A stretch of DNA of 43,960 nt from an uncultured Sutterella sp. (GTDB lineage Bacteria; Pseudomonadota; Gammaproteobacteria; Burkholderiales; Burkholderiaceae_F): contig CAJJRX010000016.1 of the NCBI GenBank assembly GCA_905194315.1, positions 1 through 43,960 on the forward strand. The letters run 5' to 3'. The notes under the pieces are model-generated. The model had not been told where the DNA came from. It made no database searches and worked only from the letters and a program-made list of their open reading frames with translations. Both the position numbers and the translations under genes were made by a program. Below, piece by piece: positions 25,792-33,147 of this stretch; position 1 is the first letter of the stretch; each line of letters begins with the position of its first letter.

Positions 25792-25821
25792 GAGCGCGGC
25801 AGGTATCTGTCTGCCGCGCTC
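25792..25821 (-). terminator. Terminator after guaB
   Basis: GAGCGCGGCAG/CTGCCGCGCTC 11-bp stem, 8-base loop, followed by TTTTCTTCC on the minus strand. It lies between guaB and guaA, so guaA may depend on read-through or its own promoter. Confidence 0.85.
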
Positions 25822-25852
25822 GCGGTTCTGATCAGAGCCTCTTACCGGGGGA

Positions 25853-27319
25853 TCAGTTGTCCTGACGGTAGTTCGGCGCTTCCTTCGTGATGCGCACGTC
25901 ATGGACATGGCTTTCGCGCATACCGGCAGGGGTGATCTGCACGAACTGCGCACGGCTGCGCATTTCGTCGATCGTGCGGCAGCCGCAGTAGCCCATCGAG
26001 GAGCGCAGACCGCCGATCATCTGATAGATGATCGCAGCGAGCGGTCCCTTGTAGGGCACCATGCCTTCAATGCCTTCGGGAACGAACTTGTCGATGTTAC
26101 CCTGGTTGTTGTCCTGGAAGTAACGGTCGGCAGAGCCCTTGCCCATGGCACCCATACTGCCCATGCCGCGGTAGGCCTTGTAGGAGCGACCCTGATAGAG
26201 GAACACTTCGCCCGGCGCTTCGTCCGTACCGGCGAACATGCCGCCCATCATCACGGCATTGGCACCGGCGGCGATGGCCTTGGCGATGTCACCCGAGAAG
26301 CGGATACCGCCGTCGGCGATGCAGGGCACGCCCGTGTCGCGCAGCGCTTCAGCCACGTTGCTGATGGCGGTGATCTGGGGAACGCCCACACCGGCCACGA
26401 TACGGGTCGTACAGATCGAGCCCGGGCCGATACCGACCTTGACGCCGTCGGCACCCGCCTCAACAAGGGCGAGGGCGGCGTCGGCCGTGGCGATGTTGCC
26501 GCCGATCACCTGCAGCTGCGGATAGTGCTGCTTGACCCACTTGACGCGGTTGAGCACACCGGCGGAGTGACCGTGAGCGGTGTCAACGACGATAACGTCC
26601 ACACCGGCGTCAACGAGTTTTTCAATACGTTCTTCGGTACCGGCACCGACGCCGACACCGGCACCCGCGAGCAGACGACCCTTGCTGTCCTTGGCCGCGA
26701 GCGGATGGTCAGTCGCCTTGGAGATGTCCTTGACGGTCATCAGACCGCGCAGATTGAAGTCGGGATCCACGACGAGCACGCGTTCGAGACGGTGACGGTG
26801 CATCAGTTCCTTGGCCTCTTCGAGCGAGGCGCCTTCGTGAACGGTCACGAGACGTTCGCGCGGCGTCATCACTTCGGAAACCGGCACATCCATGCGGGTT
26901 TCAAAGCGAAGGTCGCGGTTGGTGACCATACCGAGCACGCGCTCACCCACCACCACCGGCAGACCGGAGATGTGCTTTTCACGGGCGAGCTGAACAACGT
27001 CACCGACGAGCATGTCCGGACCGATGGTGATCGGTTCGCTCACAACGCCGGCTTCGTGGCGCTTGACTTTGGCCACTTCCGCGGCCTGCAGGTCAGCGGT
27101 CATGTTCTTGTGGATGAAACCGATACCGCCCTCCTGGGCGATGGCGATCGCGAGGCGGGCCTCGGTCACTGTGTCCATCACAGCGGACACCATCGGAATA
27201 TTGATGCGCAGATTGCGGGTTAACTGCGTGGTGAGCTGGGTATCACGGGGGAGAACTTCTGAATAAGCGGGGACGAGAAGAACGTCGTCGAAGGTGAGAG
27301 CCTTCTGAAGGAGTCGCAT
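25853..27319 (-). CDS. guaB: IMP dehydrogenase
   Basis: 488 residues from the ATG at 27319, where AGAGG lies 5 bases upstream; the frame continues to 27337 without reason. It oxidises IMP to XMP with NAD, the first committed step to GMP. The N-terminal barrel starts ALTFDDVLLVPAYSEVLPRDT. Two CBS domains lie at about 95-205. The catalytic Cys is in GIGPGSICTTRIVAGVG and the flap in YRGMGSMGAMGKGSADRYF. Confidence 0.98.
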   Translation of the reverse strand: MRLLQKALTFDDVLLVPAYSEVLPRDTQLTTQLTRNLRINIPMVSAVMDTVTEARLAIAIAQEGGIGFIHKNMTADLQAAEVAKVKRHEAGVVSEPITIGPDMLVGDVVQLAREKHISGLPVVVGERVLGMVTNRDLRFETRMDVPVSEVMTPRERLVTVHEGASLEEAKELMHRHRLERVLVVDPDFNLRGLMTVKDISKATDHPLAAKDSKGRLLAGAGVGVGAGTEERIEKLVDAGVDVIVVDTAHGHSAGVLNRVKWVKQHYPQLQVIGGNIATADAALALVEAGADGVKVGIGPGSICTTRIVAGVGVPQITAISNVAEALRDTGVPCIADGGIRFSGDIAKAIAAGANAVMMGGMFAGTDEAPGEVFLYQGRSYKAYRGMGSMGAMGKGSADRYFQDNNQGNIDKFVPEGIEGMVPYKGPLAAIIYQMIGGLRSSMGYCGCRTIDEMRSRAQFVQITPAGMRESHVHDVRITKEAPNYRQDN

Positions 27320-27621
27320 AACAACCTCTAAGCACAAAAAAAAATTTGTCGATGCCGCCGCAGCGTCATCGATCTCTAAACTGTTAGCCCGTGATGTCGG
27401 CCTTTCTGAAGCGGCCGGGAATCACACTTTAGGAAAAAAAGGTTTTCCAGTTGGGAGATTGATTTGCGAACGAAGTGTAACGCTTTTTGCGTGAGTTTTG
27501 GTGAAAGAGAGGGATATTTTTATTTTTCGTTTTCTTTCGCTTTTTGTCGTTTTGTGTTCGCAAACGAAAAAAGGAGCGTTTTCGCAGCGGAAAACGCTCC
27601 CTGTATCAGGCACTTAGCCGT
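27320..27621. promoter_or_regulatory. Upstream region of guaB with paired TTTGCGAAC sites
   Basis: Gene-free 302 bases. TTTGCGAAC occurs at 27463-27471 and in inverted orientation at 27556-27564; the latter reads GCAAACGAAAA, resembling a PurR half-site. PurR control of gua genes is known in E. coli, but the match is partial. The downstream terminator of the acyl-CoA synthetase lies at its right end. Confidence 0.3.
27573..27600 (-). terminator. Terminator after acyl-CoA synthetase 1
   Basis: GGAGCGTTTTC/GAAAACGCTCC 11-bp stem, 6-base loop, then TTTTTTCG on the minus strand. Confidence 0.88.
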
Positions 27622-29472
27622 TTACTGCTTGTAGAGCGACTCGATCAGGTCATGGTAGTGCTCCATGATCTGCGGACGGCGCAGCTTCATCGTGGGGGTG
27701 AGGAGCGCATTGTCAATCGTCCACGGTTCACGCGTCACCGCCACAATACGCGGGATGCCGTACTGCGGGAAGTTGCGCGCGGCGTGACGGATACGCTTGA
27801 CGAGCGCACGCTGCACATCGTGATTGGTCAGCGTCTCGGGCGCCTCCGGGTCGAGCTCCATCGCCTGGCAGAACTCGCGCCAGAGCCCGTCGTTGACCAC
27901 AACAAGCGCCGCGATGTAGGGGCGGTTGTCCCCGAGAACCATCACCTGCTGGAAGAGGTGATCGGACTGGATGGCGAATTCCATATCGACCGGCGAAATC
28001 TTCTCGCCGGTGCTCGTGACGATGATTTCCTTGATGCGGCCCTTGATGCGCACACGACCGCCGTCAGAGAGGTCGGCCTGGTCGCCCGTGCGGAACCAGC
28101 CGTCGATAAAGGCGGCTTCGGTTGCTTCAGGACGGTTCCAGTAGCCCTTCATCACCTGAGGGCCTTTGACGAGCAGCTCATCGCGATCGCCAAGCTTCAC
28201 CTCCGTATCGGGCAGCGGGTGACCCACGCACTGCGGGTGATTGTTTTCCTTACGCGAGAAGCACAGCACCGGAGAGGTTTCCGTGAGACCGTACCCCTGG
28301 TGAATCGGCAGCCCCATGGCGCAGAAGAACTTCGCCACGTCGTAGTTGAGGCTTGCGCCGCCGGCAATCGTCAGACGCATGCGTCCGCCGAAGATGTTGA
28401 GGATCTTGTGCGCGGTTTCCTCCAGAAGTTTCCAGGTGGCCTCGTCGTTTTCCGCCGTCTCGTTCTGCACGGGTAGATCGTTGCGGCGGCAGTAGCGGCG
28501 CCAGCCGATTTCGGCGGCAAGCTGCGTGCTCACGCGTTCGGCTTCGGGCGCCTTGCGCAGTTCGTTCTGGATGTTGGCGTAAATCATTTCAAACACGCGC
28601 GGCACGAGTGCCACCACCGTCGGGTGCACTTCGCGGAAGTCGTGCAGAATCTGCGCCACACCGCGCGAGAAGGCCATGGCAGAGCCGTTGGCGATGCTGT
28701 TGTAGTGCGTCACCGTGCGCTCGAACGTGTGCGAGAACGGCAGAAAGCTGAGGAACACGTCCTCATGGTTGAAGTCGTAGACGGCATTGAGCTGCTGGAG
28801 GTTGCTCACGATGTTGCGGTGCGTGATCATCACCCCCTTCGGGCGACCGGTGGTGCCGGAGGTGTAGATGAGTTCGCACAGATCGTCGGGTTGCGGGCCC
28901 GCCGGCAGATCCGCCTCGGTGACCTTGTTGGCAAGCATGAGCCACTGTTCAAGGTCGAGCAGACGCACCGTGTGACCGAGCACCTCCTGCGTGGTGCCGG
29001 GCGGGACCGCCTCGTTGATGAGTACCACGGTGTCAATCGCGTCAAGCGAGAGCGCCGCATCGGTGGCCGCCGTCGCAATCGCATTCCAGCGGGCAATCGA
29101 GGTGGTGATCAGAAAGCGCGCCCCGGAGTCGTGCAGAATGTAGGCCGAGGAGCCCGGGGTGTCAATGGCGTGCAGCGGCACGGGCACCATCGCATTGGCC
29201 TGAGCGGCCTCGTCAAAAGTGCAGGCTTCGATGCAGTTGGTGAGCAGCATGGCGACACGGTCGCCGCGCTTGTAGCCCATGGCGTGGAAGGCGCGGCGCC
29301 AGCGCTGCACCTTCTTGAAGAATTCTTTCCAGGTGAGCGAGAGCCACGCGTTCTCGTCATAGTCGAACTGACGGTACGCCTCGCGATCGGGCCAGGTGGC
29401 CACGGTGTGGGCCAGCATTTCGGGAATAGTGCTGAACTGATCGATAAAACTGTTATGGGAGGAATAAGTCAC
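27622..29472 (-). CDS. fadD: Long-chain fatty acid--CoA ligase, copy 1
   Basis: 616 residues. It activates long-chain fatty acids to acyl-CoA through an acyl-adenylate. ANL-superfamily motifs: P-loop YTSGTTGRPKGVMITHRN (about 200-217), GYGLTETSPV (A5 region), GWFRTGDQADL and GRIKEIIVTSTGEKISPVD with the hinge, and a late Lys in LLTPTMKLRR. The protein class (AMP-dependent synthetase with long insert, about 600 residues) matches bacterial FACL/FadD15-like enzymes. GTG start at 29472 with AGGA about 9 bases upstream. A degenerate copy of the TTAGGGT-N2-ACCCTAA palindrome lies about 81-96 bases upstream. Copy 2 follows upstream in tandem. Confidence 0.92.
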   Translation of the reverse strand: MTYSSHNSFIDQFSTIPEMLAHTVATWPDREAYRQFDYDENAWLSLTWKEFFKKVQRWRRAFHAMGYKRGDRVAMLLTNCIEACTFDEAAQANAMVPVPLHAIDTPGSSAYILHDSGARFLITTSIARWNAIATAATDAALSLDAIDTVVLINEAVPPGTTQEVLGHTVRLLDLEQWLMLANKVTEADLPAGPQPDDLCELIYTSGTTGRPKGVMITHRNIVSNLQQLNAVYDFNHEDVFLSFLPFSHTFERTVTHYNSIANGSAMAFSRGVAQILHDFREVHPTVVALVPRVFEMIYANIQNELRKAPEAERVSTQLAAEIGWRRYCRRNDLPVQNETAENDEATWKLLEETAHKILNIFGGRMRLTIAGGASLNYDVAKFFCAMGLPIHQGYGLTETSPVLCFSRKENNHPQCVGHPLPDTEVKLGDRDELLVKGPQVMKGYWNRPEATEAAFIDGWFRTGDQADLSDGGRVRIKGRIKEIIVTSTGEKISPVDMEFAIQSDHLFQQVMVLGDNRPYIAALVVVNDGLWREFCQAMELDPEAPETLTNHDVQRALVKRIRHAARNFPQYGIPRIVAVTREPWTIDNALLTPTMKLRRPQIMEHYHDLIESLYKQ

Positions 29473-29552
29473 GTGTGGTTCCTGCCTTGAAGGAAAGTAA
29501 AAAAAGTACTGCTATTTTGTCGTATATACAGGGCAAAAGAACACCTGCGATA

Positions 29553-29568
29553 TTGGTGTTTACCCTAA
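29553..29568. promoter_or_regulatory. Degenerate copy of the palindromic operator
   Basis: TTGGTGTTTACCCTAA has a perfect right arm (ACCCTAA) and two mismatches in the left arm relative to the fadL site. It lies 81-96 bases upstream of acyl-CoA synthetase 1. Confidence 0.4.
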
Positions 29569-29596
29569 TATAAAAACCCGGCGCGCCTGAAATAAA

Positions 29597-29626
29597 TTGA
29601 GCAACCTGACCGCTCAGGTTGCTCAA
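29597..29626 (-). terminator. Terminator after acyl-CoA synthetase 2
   Basis: Perfect 13-bp stem TTGAGCAACCTGA/TCAGGTTGCTCAA with a 4-base loop, then TTTATTTC on the minus strand. The segment AGGTTGCTCA is repeated in tandem at 29616-29635, so alternative pairing is possible. Confidence 0.82.
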
Positions 29627-29652
29627 GGTTGCTCAGAGGGAGCCGTCCGGCC

Positions 29653-31521
29653 TCAGTCGACGCGGGCAACGAGGCTGTAGAGCGCCTCGATCTGATCGGC
29701 AAAGCGCTGACGGATCACGTTACGCTTGATTTTGAGCGTCGGCGTGAGGAGCCCGTTTTCAATCGTCCACGGCTCGCGCAGCAGCGCCACCTGGCGCGGC
29801 ACCCCGTAGTTGGGGAAGCGGCTCGTGGCGGTCTTGACGCGGCGAAGCGCGGCGCGTCTGGCTTCCGTGTTCTCGAGCGAGGCGTCATCATCGGGATCGA
29901 TGCCAAGCGTGGTGCACAGCGTCGACCACTCGGCCGGGTTGACCACGGCGAGCGCCACGATGTAGGGGCGGTTGTCGCCCACGACCATCACCTGCGAGAA
30001 AAGCCCTTCGGATTCGATGGCGGCCTCAAGGTCAGCGGGCGGCACCTTCTCACCGGTGCTCGTGACGATGATTTCCTTGATGCGGCCCGTGATGCGGATC
30101 AGCCCGTCAGGGTAGATGCTCACCACGTCGCCGGTTTTCAGCCAGCCGTCATGCGTGAAGATTTCCCGGGTGGCATCAGGCCGGTTCCAGTAGCCCTGCA
30201 TCACGGAGGGACCGCGCACCTGCAGCTCGTCGCCTTCGCCGAGGCGCACCTCGAGGTTGGGCAGTGCCGGGCCCACGGTGTTGGGGTGGTTGTTGCCCAC
30301 TTTGTTCACCGCGATGATGGGGCTTGTCTCCGTCATCCCGTAGCCCTGGTAGATATACACACCGAGCGCAAGGAACACCCGCGCGACGGTTGTATTGAGG
30401 GCGGCACCGCCCGAGATGAAGAGGTGAATCCGGTCGCCGAAGACCTCACGCAGGGGGCGGCCGACCTTGCGGTCGAGAAAGCCCGCCACAAAGGGGTCAA
30501 GCCAGGCGCGCGAGGAGGGCTCCACAGGCAGCCCGTTTTCGCGGCAGAACCGGCGCCAGCCCACTTCAACCGCCCACTCAAAGAGGTACTGAATATAGCG
30601 GGGTTTTTTCGCGAGTCCGTCACGGATCTTGCTGTAGATCATCTCGTAGACGCGCGGCACCGACATGAGCACCGTCGGACGGATGATTTTGAGGTCCTCC
30701 TGCAGACGGGCGATCGAGCGGTTAAAGCCGAGCGTAAAGCCGAGAGCAAGACAGAGATAGTACGAGGTGGTGCGCTCAAAGGTGTGCGAGAGCGGCAGGA
30801 ACGAGAGCATCGTCTCGTGTTCGTGCGGCATCAGGTTGCAGAGCACGCCGCGGATATTCGAGAGAATATTGCGGTGCGTGAGCATCACACCCTTGGGGGT
30901 GCCGGTGGTACCGGAGGTGTAGACAATGGCGGCAAGGTCCGTGGGTTTGGGGCCCTCGGCAGGGAGCACCGAACGGGCACCCGAGGCGAGGAACGTTTTG
31001 AGCGACATCACCGGTACCGGGGCCTTCAGGTCGTCGACGTCCTCACGCTCGTCCGTGATCACCACAAGGCGCAGATCGGGCGTGGCGTTGAGCTCACGGA
31101 TCTGCTTCCACTTGAGGAGCTTGTTGGTGACGAGCACCTTTGCACCGCTGTCGTGCAGAATAAAGGCCGAGGATTTGGGCGTGTCCACCGCATGCAGCGG
31201 CACGGGCACGAGCACATTGGCAAGTGCGGCCTGGTCAAAGAAAACGGCCTCAGGACAGTTGGGCAGAAGCATCGCCACACGGTCGCCCCGCTCGAGGCCT
31301 TCGACGGCCGCAAAGGCGTGACGCCATTCATGCACGATGTCGTAGACGTTTTTAAACGTCAGATCTTTCCAGCCTTCGCTTGCATTGTCAAAGTATTTGT
31401 ACGCGACGGCATCCGGGCGCTTTGTCAGATGCTGCGTGAGCAATTCGGGCAAGGTGCTCAAAAGCTCCAGCGCTTTGACCTGTTCTTTTGCGGAGGTCTG
31501 AGTCTGAGATGTCGAACTCAC
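29653..31521 (-). CDS. fadD: Long-chain fatty acid--CoA ligase, copy 2
   Basis: 622 residues from a GTG at 31521 (AGGA about 9 bases upstream). An alternative GTG at 31584 would add 21 residues of weak composition. Same family and order as copy 1: P-loop YTSGTTGTPKGVMLTHRN, GYGMTETSPIIAVNK, GWLKTGDVVSIYPDG, and GRIKEIIVTSTGEKVPPAD. It differs enough in the middle to be an old duplication with perhaps a different chain-length preference. The 1.6-kb gene-free region lies immediately upstream, and the palindrome at 31739-31756 is a possible operator for it. Confidence 0.9.
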   Translation of the reverse strand: MSSTSQTQTSAKEQVKALELLSTLPELLTQHLTKRPDAVAYKYFDNASEGWKDLTFKNVYDIVHEWRHAFAAVEGLERGDRVAMLLPNCPEAVFFDQAALANVLVPVPLHAVDTPKSSAFILHDSGAKVLVTNKLLKWKQIRELNATPDLRLVVITDEREDVDDLKAPVPVMSLKTFLASGARSVLPAEGPKPTDLAAIVYTSGTTGTPKGVMLTHRNILSNIRGVLCNLMPHEHETMLSFLPLSHTFERTTSYYLCLALGFTLGFNRSIARLQEDLKIIRPTVLMSVPRVYEMIYSKIRDGLAKKPRYIQYLFEWAVEVGWRRFCRENGLPVEPSSRAWLDPFVAGFLDRKVGRPLREVFGDRIHLFISGGAALNTTVARVFLALGVYIYQGYGMTETSPIIAVNKVGNNHPNTVGPALPNLEVRLGEGDELQVRGPSVMQGYWNRPDATREIFTHDGWLKTGDVVSIYPDGLIRITGRIKEIIVTSTGEKVPPADLEAAIESEGLFSQVMVVGDNRPYIVALAVVNPAEWSTLCTTLGIDPDDDASLENTEARRAALRRVKTATSRFPNYGVPRQVALLREPWTIENGLLTPTLKIKRNVIRQRFADQIEALYSLVARVD

Positions 31522-31738
31522 TGCTCTTGTTCCTGTTAATTGGGTTTCTGATAGTCGGGGGCCTCCCGCTGATTGCGGGAGCACGTTCTTACCATTTTAG
31601 GCAAAAGTACTCAGGATGCCTATAAATTTTGATTTCACGCGTCTGTGCAAGGCTTATCTTTGGTATGGGACTCATCCGTTGGGATGATTGCCTGCGGCAG
31701 AGCGATCTGCAAAGGCACAAAACGGATAGTGTCTGAAT

Positions 31739-31756
31739 ATACGTATAACTACGTAT
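31739..31756. promoter_or_regulatory. Palindrome ATACGTA-TAAC-TACGTAT
   Basis: Perfect 7-4-7 palindrome about 220 bases upstream of acyl-CoA synthetase 2. A near copy (one arm mismatch) lies at 32842-32859, and a same-architecture palindrome with changed core (ATACCTA-CAAA-TAGGTAT) at 36974-36991. Confidence 0.5.
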
Positions 31757-31910
31757 GTTTATAAAGAATTTCTTACAGATTCCGTCAAACCATAGGTAAT
31801 GAATAAAGAGGAGTTTTGCGTAAAAAATGTCCCCGGCGGGTGATAAAACCCCTGAAAATAGGGAGTTTTGATTATTTTGCTTTTTTCTGCGGATTGTGTA
31901 ACATAAAACT

Positions 31911-32032
31911 GCAGTGAGAAAAACAGCGTTGCTCCTCAAACGCTTAGAGATGGTGGTTGGTTCTGCGTTATCTCTATATCCTGCTCATGAAGGTCAATCG
32001 GTTGAAAAAGGGCATCCGATTGACCTTCTTTC
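31911..32032 (+). ncRNA. Candidate small RNA with three stem-loops
   Basis: Stem 1 AGCGTT/AACGCT (31925-31944), stem 2 TAGAGAT/ATCTCTA (31945-31976) and a final perfect 12-bp stem AAGGTCAATCGG/CCGATTGACCTT (31990-32027) followed by a T-rich but broken tail (CTTCTTTC). A promoter of the form TTGCTT-16-TAACAT lies at 31877-31904. No open frame of merit covers it. It resembles no RNA family I know. Boundaries are estimates. Confidence 0.45.
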
Positions 32033-32326
32033 ATTTGGGCGAGCACAGGTCTGTCTCTGCCTCTCCGGCCCCCTCGCAGACCCCTTGCTTCTGACGCTTT
32101 TCCGGGGGCGCTTCACCTTCCCGCCGCCATCCGTTTTTCCCCTCGGCTCTGCCGGCCTTTTCCACTGTTTTCACTTTTGCCGCCTTCTTCTCTCTTTGTC
32201 CTGTCCGCTATTGCCTGCCTTTAACTGCCTTTACCGGCACGCTGTCATAAGCGGTCCGCAGATGCCGGCTCTCTCAGGCCCCGTTTATCAGTTCGCCTGT
32301 GCCGTAAGGAAAGCGGGGCGATAAAT

Positions 32327-32344
32327 CCTAGGGTTAACCCTAGG
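32327..32344. promoter_or_regulatory. 18-bp perfect palindrome, operator family member
   Basis: CCTAGGGTTAACCCTAGG. The inner 16 bases fit the pattern at 11069. The site lies in the middle of the gene-free region, about 800 bases from either flanking gene. Confidence 0.55.
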
Positions 32345-32742
32345 TGTTCCTCGTGGGTGACGGGAAGGTTGAGCAACATCCACCCGGGCCGGTATGAGGG
32401 CGCTGAGCCCCTTTTTCTCTTTTTCCCTGCTATCTGATTCGCACAGATGGCCTTGAGCGTACGCGGCAGAAAAGGGGCTCTCTGACGAAGGGATAACCCC
32501 CATGCCTTTCCGGCCGCGTGTCGGGCGAAAAGAGGAGGAGGGGAGAAGGCTCAGGGAGAAACCAGGCGGCCCGAAAGGGCCGGCCGTCACCCCCTTCTTC
32601 CACCTTCTCCGGCACCCCGGCAGGGAGCCGTCCCCCGGGGGCGGTTACATTAGACGGGTGAGGCCCGGAGGGCGTATGGCGGGGAAAAACATGTCCGGCG
32701 ACCGGGGAGACCGGCAGAGCCGGAAAAAAAAGATGCTTCTCC

Positions 32743-32756
32743 TTGATGTAAATCAA
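32743..32756. promoter_or_regulatory. FNR/ANR box
   Basis: TTGATGTAAATCAA matches the FNR consensus TTGAT-N4-ATCAA exactly. The site is about 390 bases upstream of nrdD; with class II spacing a transcript would begin near 32791. Confidence 0.7.
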
Positions 32757-32775
32757 AAGTTTGTTTTCTCTCAAT

Positions 32776-32790
32776 TGAGAGTCATTCTCA
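32776..32790. promoter_or_regulatory. Fur-box-like palindrome
   Basis: TGAGAGT-C-ATTCTCA, a near-perfect 7-1-7 palindrome, 20 bases downstream of the FNR box. It lies where the -10 element of an FNR-driven promoter would be. Confidence 0.55.
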
Positions 32791-32841
32791 TCTGTAAATT
32801 CGCGGGCAGGCGTTTTGGCGGACAAAATCGTCAAGAAAGAA

Positions 32842-32859
32842 TTAAGTATAACTACGTAA
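32842..32859. promoter_or_regulatory. Second copy of the 18-bp palindrome
   Basis: TTAAGTA-TAAC-TACGTAA. It shares the core GTATAACTACGTA with the copy at 31739. Confidence 0.45.
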
Positions 32860-33068
32860 TTTAGACTTACGGCGAAAGAGGGAGGCGGCGTGCTAAAAAA
32901 AATCTCATCAGAGTGTTTTTTCAGGCAAACACCGTCCGCAGTAGAGCCTAAAAGAAAAGGGTGCTGACAGGCATTTCATTGACGGCGCCGAGTGCGTGAA
33001 ATTGCTCAGGCAAGTTTTCGCCAAGGCGAGTACCATTAAGGAGAAATCTTTGTTATAGTCAAATCAGA

Positions 33069-33116
33069 CCTCAAGAATTTGTGGTTTTCCACCTGAAATT
33101 CCACAATATCTTGTGT
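33069..33116. promoter_or_regulatory. Pair of NrdR boxes before nrdD
   Basis: CCTCAAGAATTTGTGG (33069-33084) and CCACAATATCTTGTGT (33101-33116) fit the NrdR consensus ACACWATATWTTGTGT. They lie 32 bases apart, the three-helical-turn spacing typical of NrdR. They sit between a TATAGT -10 element (33054-33059) and the nrdD start, as expected for ATP/dATP-dependent repression. Confidence 0.8.
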
Positions 33117-33147
33117 TTGAAACAATCAAAATAAGAGAGGCTCATCC

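Larger units (their letters stand above)
31522..33147. other. 1.6-kb region without a convincing gene
   Basis: Open frames here are low-complexity and overlap strong hairpins or regulatory motifs; none resembles a protein family. From left to right it holds an 18-bp palindrome (31739), a candidate small RNA (about 31911-32032), a pyrimidine-rich stretch (32040-32280), the TTAGGGT-type palindrome (32328), an 11-bp inverted repeat with a 54-base loop (32405-32480), a GGCCC-GAAA-GGGCC tetraloop hairpin (32568-32581), FNR and Fur-like sites (32743-32790), a second 18-bp palindrome (32842), a weak terminator (32894-32921) and the nrdD promoter with NrdR boxes. Confidence 0.6.

Noticed and set aside
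29629..31539. 636-codon plus-strand frame opposite acyl-CoA synthetase 2
   Set aside because: His- and Arg-rich complement of a recognised gene; starts inside its terminator.
31914..32324. 136-codon plus-strand frame in the 1.6-kb gap
   Set aside because: Crosses the three hairpins of the RNA candidate, is Leu/Pro/Phe-rich from a pyrimidine tract, and has no ribosome binding site.
32502..32864. 120-codon frame covering the FNR and Fur sites
   Set aside because: Basic, low-complexity translation of GC hairpins and operators; no homology recognised.
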